The translations under genes were made by a program, and so were the position numbers. A stretch of DNA of 64,000 nt from Gracilibacter sp. BRH_c7a (GTDB taxonomy: Bacteria > Bacillota > Desulfitobacteriia > Desulfitobacteriales > Syntrophobotulaceae), in contig LOEZ01000061.1 of assembly GCA_001516055.1 (NCBI GenBank), positions 62,001 to 126,000 of the forward strand, written 5' to 3'. The notes under the pieces are model-generated. The model saw only the letters and a program-made list of their open reading frames with translations. It searched no databases and was not told the DNA's origin. Below are positions 58,402 through 64,000 of the stretch, piece by piece (position 1 is the stretch's first letter; the number at the start of each line of letters is the position of its first letter).

Positions 58402-59064
58402 ATGCATATACCTGATGGTTTTTTAGATGTTAAGACCGCGGCAACAGCTGCTGTAGTAAGTGCAGTAGCTATTAGTTATTCGATAAAACAAACCAGAGAA
58501 GTTTTAGATGATAGACAAATACCTATGATGGGTGTTGCAGCAGCTTTTATATTTGCAGCACAGATGGTTAATTTTCCTGTTGCAGGGGGCACCTCTGGTC
58601 ATTTGATTGGTGGGACATTAGCTGCCATAACGTTCGGGCCTTGGGCGGCTATGCTGATTATGTCCGCAGTACTTATTATACAAAGCTTTGTCTTCCAGGA
58701 TGGAGGGATTTCTGCTCTAGGCGGAAATATCTTGCTTATGGCGGTAGTAGCACCTTTAGTAGGGTATTTTGTATATTCTTTGCTTATGGGTTCGGGAGAG
58801 AGCAGAAAACGGGTACTGGCAAGTACATTTGTGGCAGGATGGATTTCCACTATTTCAGCGTCTTTGGTTTGCGCTATCTTGTTGTCAATATCAAATATTG
58901 TCTCAATTCAAGTAGCTGTTCCGGCTATGCTTGGATGGCATACTCTAATTGGTATAGGTGAAGGTTTGGTTACTGCATTCGTTGTTTCTTATTTGACGAA
59001 AGTTAAGCCTGGTATGGTCAGAAGATATAGGGTGAATACCAAGGAAAGTGTAGGTGCTATGTAA
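58402..59064 (+). CDS. cbiM: ECF Co/Ni transporter substrate component CbiM/NikM
   Basis: The 220-residue membrane protein begins MHIPDGFLD. In this family the N-terminal Met and His2 bind the metal inside the membrane, so translation must begin at this ATG and not at the in-frame TTG at 58396. GGGGG lies 10 bases upstream. Co2+ versus Ni2+ cannot be read directly; context leans to nickel. Confidence 0.88.
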   Translation: MHIPDGFLDVKTAATAAVVSAVAISYSIKQTREVLDDRQIPMMGVAAAFIFAAQMVNFPVAGGTSGHLIGGTLAAITFGPWAAMLIMSAVLIIQSFVFQDGGISALGGNILLMAVVAPLVGYFVYSLLMGSGESRKRVLASTFVAGWISTISASLVCAILLSISNIVSIQVAVPAMLGWHTLIGIGEGLVTAFVVSYLTKVKPGMVRRYRVNTKESVGAM

Positions 59065-59375
59065 TGCCAAAAATAAAAAAAGAGGTAATTATTGGGATAT
59101 TTATTGCTCTTCTTATAGTTGTAATTTTAGCACCTTTAGCTTCCTCTAACCCAGATGGACTGGAAAGAGTAGCCGAAGATCTTGCTTTTCTGGAAAGGGC
59201 AGATGGCAGGGAAGTGATTTCATCACCCTTGCCCGATTACGAAGTGCCTGGATTGGAGAATAAGACTTTGGCAGGAATTCTGGCAGGAATAACGGGAACA
59301 CTTTTAACCTTTGCCCTAATGATGATACTAGCCAAGTTAATCGCTACTTCTAAAAAGAATAAACAAATGTCTTAG
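59064..59375 (+). CDS. PDGLE-domain small component (CbiN/NikN-like)
   Basis: The 103-residue protein has two helices (about 9-27 and 70-95) flanking SNPDGLERVAED, the PDGLE motif. Such small proteins accompany CbiM/NikM and are needed for metal uptake. Its ATG overlaps the cbiM stop. PDGLE forms accompany Ni as well as Co systems. Confidence 0.85.
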   Translation: MPKIKKEVIIGIFIALLIVVILAPLASSNPDGLERVAEDLAFLERADGREVISSPLPDYEVPGLENKTLAGILAGITGTLLTFALMMILAKLIATSKKNKQMS

Positions 59376-59392
59376 ATACAAGGGAAAATATT

Positions 59393-60199
59393 ATGAACAA
59401 CTTTTTTGAGCAATTAAGCAATAAACAAACAATTATCCACGAGCTGGACACTAGAGTAAAGATTATTAGTGTTGTCGGTTTTATACTTATTAGCTCTTCG
59501 CTTCAATCCTTTTTAGGACTCGCTGTAGGAGCTGCTTTTCTCATGATTGTTCTGAAGCTAGTGGGGACTCCAATCTCACCTATCCTACGGAGATTGGCTT
59601 GGATACTTGTCTTTGGAGGAGCATTAATAGCCTTATTTCCTTTTATTACTCCTGGCAAGGAGATTCTTGCATGGCAATTAGGAACTTTGAAGATATCAGC
59701 AACACAGGAAGGTGTTGATAAGGCGATACTTCTTTTCTTGCGTTTGCTTTCGGCTGTTCTAGCAGTTACTCTTCTTAACGCAACAACCGGTTTCAGGGAA
59801 GTAATTAATGGTTTTCGTAAGCTTCATATGCCTAATATATTAGTCAGTATAATCGAATTTACGGTAAGATATTTCTTCGTGCTAGGAGATGAATTAACAA
59901 GAATGAAGCTGGCTCGTAAAGCAAGGGGCTATGATTTAAATCAAAGTATTATTAATCGAAAGGCATTAATGACAATTACTCAATTGATTGCTGTGTTGTT
60001 TATCCGATCCATGGAAAGAGCGGAAAGAGTATATTGTGCCATGTTAGCAAGAGGTTATGGTGGCGTAGGCTCTAATGGAGAACATCGACCTGTTAAAAGG
60101 AGTGAAAGAGTTCAGATGGCCGATATACTATGGGGAATAGGATTCGTATGCTTCACTTTAAGTATTAAATTATTAGAAGCTGGTGGAATTATTGGTTAA
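59393..60199 (+). CDS. cbiQ: ECF transporter transmembrane subunit CbiQ
   Basis: The T-component has an ELDTRVKIISVVGF start, about five helices, and two coupling motifs with ARG cores (ARKARGYD and AMLARGYGG) that contact the ATPases. Length is 268. Its 3' end overlaps cbiO by 17 bases. Confidence 0.9.
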   Translation: MNNFFEQLSNKQTIIHELDTRVKIISVVGFILISSSLQSFLGLAVGAAFLMIVLKLVGTPISPILRRLAWILVFGGALIALFPFITPGKEILAWQLGTLKISATQEGVDKAILLFLRLLSAVLAVTLLNATTGFREVINGFRKLHMPNILVSIIEFTVRYFFVLGDELTRMKLARKARGYDLNQSIINRKALMTITQLIAVLFIRSMERAERVYCAMLARGYGGVGSNGEHRPVKRSERVQMADILWGIGFVCFTLSIKLLEAGGIIG

Positions 60200-61019
60200 C
60201 TGTATTGAAGTAAGAGATTTGTTCTTTAGCTATGAAGATGGAACCCAGGCTCTTAAAGGGATAAACCTAGATATAGAGAAAAGTACCAGAGTTGCGATTC
60301 TCGGTCCTAACGGAGCTGGAAAATCAACTCTGCTTTTACATTTTAATGCATTGAATCTTCCACAGGCAGGTAATGTCTACGTGGAAGATCTGGAAGTAAC
60401 TAAGAAAACAGAAAAGCTCGTCAGAACCAAAGTGGGGATGGTCTTTCAGGATCCAGATGATCAAATCTTTTCTATGACGGTCAGGGAGGATGTGAGTTTC
60501 GGTCCCCTGAACATGGGTCTGTCACCTGAAGAGGTACAGGCAAGAGTGGACTCCGCTCTCAAGGCAGTAAGAATTGAGGATTTGGCTGAGAAAGCCCCTT
60601 ATCATCTAAGTTATGGACAGAAGAAGAGAGTAGCGATAGCAGGAGTATTGTCCATGAGTCCTGACATTATTATACTGGATGAGCCCTTCGCCTACCTTGA
60701 TCCTCGGGGAAAATGTAGCTTGCTGGAAATCCTGGATGACTTATCTCAGAAAGGGAAAACAGTTGTTATTGCTACCCATGATGTCGATTTGGCTGCTGAA
60801 TGGGCTAATAGAATCGTGGTTATTCAAAACGGGAAGGTCCTAGCTGAAGGAGACAAGAGTATCCTAATTGATCCCATAGTGATTGAACAGGCCGACCTTG
60901 AATTTCCGACTGTAACAAAAATATTTCTGGAGTTTCCTAGTCATGAGCGAGAGCGGTTTCCTATGACAATTAAAGAGGCCATTACCAGAATTAAGCGAAT
61001 GAGTAATTATTACAGGTAA
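60183..61019 (+). CDS. cbiO: ECF transporter ATPase CbiO
   Basis: This ABC ATPase has Walker A GPNGAGKST (about 43), FQDPDDQIFSMTVREDV, the signature LSYGQKKRVAIAGVL and Walker B IIILDEPFAYLDP. Length is 278 from GTG at 60183; a TTG at 60192 is an alternative start. It energises the CbiMNQ importer. Confidence 0.92.
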   Translation: MELLVNCIEVRDLFFSYEDGTQALKGINLDIEKSTRVAILGPNGAGKSTLLLHFNALNLPQAGNVYVEDLEVTKKTEKLVRTKVGMVFQDPDDQIFSMTVREDVSFGPLNMGLSPEEVQARVDSALKAVRIEDLAEKAPYHLSYGQKKRVAIAGVLSMSPDIIILDEPFAYLDPRGKCSLLEILDDLSQKGKTVVIATHDVDLAAEWANRIVVIQNGKVLAEGDKSILIDPIVIEQADLEFPTVTKIFLEFPSHERERFPMTIKEAITRIKRMSNYYR

Positions 61020-61045
61020 TTAGATAGGTATATTGGAGAAAACAG

Positions 61046-61088
61046 AAAACCTTGAAATCTATCCTTACGGACTGAATTTCAAGGTTTT
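61046..61088. terminator. terminator between cbiO and the metal sensor gene
   Basis: AAAACCTTGAAAT (61046-61058) pairs perfectly with ATTTCAAGGTTTT (61076-61088), 17-base loop; usable on both strands. Confidence 0.75.
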
Positions 61089-61136
61089 AGTATATTTATA
61101 ATTAAAAGAGGCGCGATTAATCAAATGAAGTTTATA

Positions 61137-61427
61137 CTATTTTAAAAATTTGTCAATAGCATCGTTTAATTTTCCAAGTACCTCTGTATCGTTTTCCTCA
61201 TAGGCATGTAGTAAACAGTGATTAATATGATCGCTGAGTATTATCTTTCCAGTACTGTTTATGGCTGAACGGACAGCAGATAATTGAATTAAGATATCGC
61301 TACAGTCAATATCATCATCAACCATACGTTTTATTCCCTCCATATGGCCAATGATTCTGGAAAGTCTATTAATGACACTTTTTTTATGGGGATGCTGATG
61401 AGAGTGGGTATGGTCAGCTGCTTTCAC
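61137..61427 (-). CDS. CsoR/RcnR-family metal-sensing repressor
   Basis: The 96-residue all-helical protein matches the DUF156/CsoR family: INRLSRIIGHMEGIKRMVDDDIDCSDILIQL and SDHINHCLLHAYE. A cysteine in DCSD and the HxxxC pair of DHINHC make the CHC metal set. A histidine-rich N-terminus (HTHSHQHPHKK) recalls nickel sensors of the InrS/RcnR kind. The start is GTG after AGGGGAG. It converges on cbiMNQO, so it may control it; copper sensing is the alternative. Confidence 0.85.
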   Translation of the reverse strand: MKAADHTHSHQHPHKKSVINRLSRIIGHMEGIKRMVDDDIDCSDILIQLSAVRSAINSTGKIILSDHINHCLLHAYEENDTEVLGKLNDAIDKFLK

Positions 61428-61792
61428 ATAAGACTCCCCTTCCCAAAAAATTAGTTATTATGTATATTATTTTATCATAAATAAAGAGATATAAAAAAGA
61501 ATTAAATTTCACAACTAACAAGTTGATAAGTTTTACTTTATCACGCAGTAAGCGTCCGTAAAAATTGGAACAACGGTCGCTAACTTCCTGATTGGTGCAA
61601 CTAAACCAACAAGTTGGTAAGTTTTACTTTATCACGCAGTAAGCGTCCGTAAAATTGGAACAACGGTCGCTAACTTCCTGATCGGTAAAACTAAACCAAC
61701 AAGTTGGTAAGTTTTACTTTATGTTTTGGGATTTAAGAGTTTGGTCAAACTATAAAAAAGAGATTAAAACTTGAGAGAAGTTGTAAAATAAA
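61428..61792. other. 365-base gap holding the tandem repeats
   Basis: No gene was found. It holds the tandem repeat described at 61515-61722. No good ywmB promoter was found in the remaining sequence. Confidence 0.6.
61515..61722. repeat. tandem 90-91 bp hairpin-forming repeat, 2.3 copies
   Basis: Copy 1 is 61515-61605 (91 bp), copy 2 is 61606-61695 (90 bp), and a 27 bp partial third copy is 61696-61722. The full copies differ by five substitutions and one A. Each unit contains an inner hairpin (61639-61650 with 61663-61674 in copy 2, 10 of 12 pairs), and outer arms TTGGTAAGTTTTAC (61614-61627) and GTAAAACTAAACCAA (61685-61699). CCAACAAGTTGG marks each unit start in copies 2 and 3. Confidence 0.88.
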
Positions 61793-62413
61793 ATGATTAA
61801 TAGAAGAAAACAGATTATTTGGGGATTAATACTAATCTTTCTGTTATCGCCTTCGCTTGTATTTGCTGAGCTATCTAAAATAAATAATAGTTCAAAGGAT
61901 TTCACACTGTTCTTAAATTCTGGAATAACTCATTGTGAAACCGCAACTGTTAAATACACTCTTTGGACGGATGATAGCAGTGAATTAGAAGTGATTTCTA
62001 AAATAACTCAGAACAGCCCCCTTGTATGGCAGAAGGAAGTAGTTAGTGATTTTACAGGGAAGAAAATTTACAAATATTTTTCAATAAATCGAGTGGATAG
62101 AAAAGGCGAAAAACTAATTTTTAGCCAGCTTGAATCTATTGAGCGACAGATAAAAGGAACAGGGATTCTTTTATATTTTTACCAACAGGTAGATGAAATA
62201 ATTGATATTTGGGATTATCTAAATCTGAATAAGCTAAGAGATAAACAAAAGACGCAAACAGATCAGTTGCTTTCTATAAATGGGTATAGTGATATAATTG
62301 GTGGAATAGTACAGTCCTCGCCATTCAATACCAATGTTCAGATTATTACGAATAACCAAAATAAGAAGGGCAAAAGTTTGATTGCTATACCTGCCTTACT
62401 TGACGAATTTTAA
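61793..62413 (+). CDS. YwmB-like secreted protein
   Basis: The 206-residue protein has a signal peptide (about 1-25, QIIWGLILIFLLSPSLVFA). The remainder shows no motif that I can name, but the order ywmB-murA-spoIID in Bacillus places YwmB-family proteins (DUF1779/TATA-box-like fold) exactly here. Function is unknown. The ribosome-binding site is weak (GAGAGAAG, 13 bases away). Confidence 0.6.
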   Translation: MINRRKQIIWGLILIFLLSPSLVFAELSKINNSSKDFTLFLNSGITHCETATVKYTLWTDDSSELEVISKITQNSPLVWQKEVVSDFTGKKIYKYFSINRVDRKGEKLIFSQLESIERQIKGTGILLYFYQQVDEIIDIWDYLNLNKLRDKQKTQTDQLLSINGYSDIIGGIVQSSPFNTNVQIITNNQNKKGKSLIAIPALLDEF

Positions 62414-62580
62414 AAAATGGAATAATTTTGATGAGGAAGAATTTTAACCTTATGCAGGAAAAATCTAAAACAAAAAGAACTATTTAGCTTAAGGTTAAAT
62501 ACTCACTTGTCACTTAACTTGTTTTATTTGTTGAAGCAAGAGATTTGAACAGGTGGAATATATCAGGGAGATGACTAAAT

Positions 62581-63831
62581 TTGAGCAAGTTTTTGGTGAC
62601 AGGCGGTAAGGAACTGAATGGTAAAGTTGATGTTAGCGGTGCGAAGAATGCTGTTTTACCTATAATCGCAGCCTGCTTATTAACATCAGATAAGATAATT
62701 TTGGAAGAGGCGCCTGATTTATTAGACGTACAAGTTATGAGCCAGGTGATTGAATCTCTCGGGGGGAAAATCAAAAGAAATGGCAAAAGAATGCATGTCT
62801 CCATCAGAGAAATAAATAGCGTGGAAACACCTTATGATCTTATTTCTAAGATGAGAGCATCTATTGTGATTATGGGACCGATGTTAGCTAGAAAAGGACG
62901 GGTACGAATTTCGCACCCCGGAGGGTGTGCCATTGGTTCACGGCCAATAAACTGGCATCTAAAAGGTTTAGAAGCATTAGGAGCACAAGTTAGAATGGAT
63001 CACGGCTTTCTAGATGTTAGTGCTACCAGACTTAAGGGTGCCCGTATTTATCTTGATTTCCCTAGCGTAGGAGCCACAGAGAATATTATGATGGCAGCTG
63101 TCTATGCAGAAGGTCAGACTATTATTGAAAATGCAGCCCAAGAACCGGAGATAGTTGATTTAGCTAATTTTATAAATGAAATGGGTGGGAAGATCCGAGG
63201 AGCAGGGACTAATATTATTACCATTGAAGGGGTTAGAGAACTACACGGTACTACGCATACAGTTATCCCAGATAGGATTGAAGCAGGAACATTTATTTTG
63301 ATGGCTGCAGCCTGTGGAGGAGAGGTATTGGTAAGTAACGTAATTTCTGCCCACCTAAAACCTCTTTTAGCTAAGCTTGATGAAGCCGGAGTCATTTTTA
63401 AAGAAGAAGATGATGGTATCAGGGTTATAAGTAAGGGTAATTATTCTGCCGTTGATGTTAAGACTCAAGTTCATCCAGGATTTCCAACTGATCTGCAAGC
63501 TCCTATGTTAGCGATGCTTACTAGAGCAAAAGGAACATCGGTAATAACCGAGACTGTTTTTGAGAACAGATTCATGCACGTTGAAGAACTAAAAAGAATG
63601 GGCGCAGATATCAAGATTGAAGGACGCAGTGCTATTGTTCAAGGAATTGATAGTATGTATGCAGCTCCAGTGGCTGCAAGTGATTTAAGAGCTGGTGCAG
63701 CCTTAGTATTGGCATCTTTGACAGCAAAGGGAACATCGGAAATTAGAGAAATCCATCATATAGAGCGAGGATACGAAGATATCGAACTAAAACTTAAGGG
63801 ATTGGGTGCAGAAATAATTAAAGTGGAATAA
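62581..63831 (+). CDS. murA: UDP-N-acetylglucosamine 1-carboxyvinyltransferase
   Basis: MurA makes the first committed step of peptidoglycan synthesis, adding enolpyruvate to UDP-GlcNAc. The catalytic cysteine is in HPGGCAIGSRPINWHLKGLEALGA (about residue 117), the target of fosfomycin. The start is TTG after AGGGAG. Length is 416. The block ywmB-murA-spoIID is conserved in Bacillus. Confidence 0.95.
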   Translation: MSKFLVTGGKELNGKVDVSGAKNAVLPIIAACLLTSDKIILEEAPDLLDVQVMSQVIESLGGKIKRNGKRMHVSIREINSVETPYDLISKMRASIVIMGPMLARKGRVRISHPGGCAIGSRPINWHLKGLEALGAQVRMDHGFLDVSATRLKGARIYLDFPSVGATENIMMAAVYAEGQTIIENAAQEPEIVDLANFINEMGGKIRGAGTNIITIEGVRELHGTTHTVIPDRIEAGTFILMAAACGGEVLVSNVISAHLKPLLAKLDEAGVIFKEEDDGIRVISKGNYSAVDVKTQVHPGFPTDLQAPMLAMLTRAKGTSVITETVFENRFMHVEELKRMGADIKIEGRSAIVQGIDSMYAAPVAASDLRAGAALVLASLTAKGTSEIREIHHIERGYEDIELKLKGLGAEIIKVE

Positions 63832-63935
63832 TTTTATATATTTTTATCATATCTAGATTTCCCATGCATACAAATTAACTGAAATAGCTTGTACTGTTTC
63901 TAAAATTTTGTACTGCATAGGGGAGGCAAGAAAAA

Positions 63936-64000
63936 GTGAATCAGAGAATAATTAGAATAACGGCTGGAATTTTAGCCGTTATATTATTAATTATAGTAAT
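63936..64000 (+). CDS. spoIID: start of probable spoIID, cut by the window end
   Basis: Only 21 codons are present, beginning with GTG after GGGGAGG: MNQRIIRITAGILAVILLIIV, a basic tail and a membrane helix. SpoIID, a peptidoglycan hydrolase for engulfment, follows murA in Bacillus. The name rests on gene order, not on domain evidence. Confidence 0.6.
   Translation, partial: MNQRIIRITAGILAVILLIIV

Noticed and set aside
61515-61722. CRISPR array or integron attC sites
   Set aside because: The repeat is 90 bp with no unique spacers and no cas genes. The inverted ends do not fit RYYYAAC/GTTRRRY, and no integrase is present.

Overview
The window looks like chromosome from a low-GC, anaerobic, endospore-forming Firmicute of the Clostridia, most like the Peptococcaceae/Desulfitobacteriaceae group. 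This is an inference. The evidence is sporulation and germination genes (sleB-ypeB, spo0F, a ywmB-murA-spoIID block), rubrerythrin and hemerythrin proteins, strong AGGAGG ribosome-binding sites, frequent TTG/GTG starts, and gene order matching the Bacillus spo0F-to-atp segment. I see no rRNA, tRNA, phage, IS element or CRISPR array.

Bases 1-12200 are accessory. They hold an AEC-family carrier, a zinc-finger/HTH DUF2087 regulator beside a GIY-YIG protein, the ablAB pair for N-epsilon-acetyl-beta-lysine (an osmolyte), an ArsC/Spx-like protein, the nickel-cofactor enzyme LarC, a TetR-controlled MacAB-like efflux operon with a duplicated palindromic operator, and a cysteine-rich membrane protein. 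Bases 12300-17700 are a purine salvage unit: a candidate PurR operator and a good promoter, then xpt and a BMP/NupABC-type nucleoside importer. Bases 17700-31100 mix a GDYXXLXY/DUF2157 pair, a TDT-family carrier, rubrerythrin, an EamA exporter, a lone receiver protein, an RNA methyltransferase, a DUF2225 protein, a secreted beta-propeller protein, a class V aminotransferase and the germination pair sleB-ypeB.

Bases 31400-58200 are a core housekeeping block: argS, pyrG, a FemAB-type transferase, alr, spo0F, a conserved-looking zinc-ribbon protein, fba, a transaldolase, glpX, rpmE, prfA, prmC, tsaC, mntP, ywlE, rpiB, glyA, upp, a hemerythrin protein, comEB, wecB and the complete F-type ATP synthase operon (atpZ-I-B-E-F-H-A-G-D-C). 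The proteins link lower glycolysis/gluconeogenesis, translation termination, one-carbon metabolism, pyrimidine salvage and energy coupling. Compared with Bacillus, murAB and rho are missing between the transaldolase and rpmE.

Bases 58200-61430 hold a cbiMNQO-type Co/Ni importer with a convergent CsoR/RcnR-type metal sensor. A C6 tract sits just upstream of the cbiM promoter, and I see no B12 riboswitch. Bases 61515-61722 are a tandem array of a 90-91 bp hairpin-forming repeat that no gene explains. The window ends in ywmB, murA and the first codons of a probable spoIID.

The strongest candidates for something undescribed are this tandem palindromic repeat, the zinc-finger regulator/GIY-YIG pair, the cysteine-rich membrane protein, the hairpin between atpE and atpF, and the metal-sensor/C-tract arrangement. 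I found no clear new multi-gene system.
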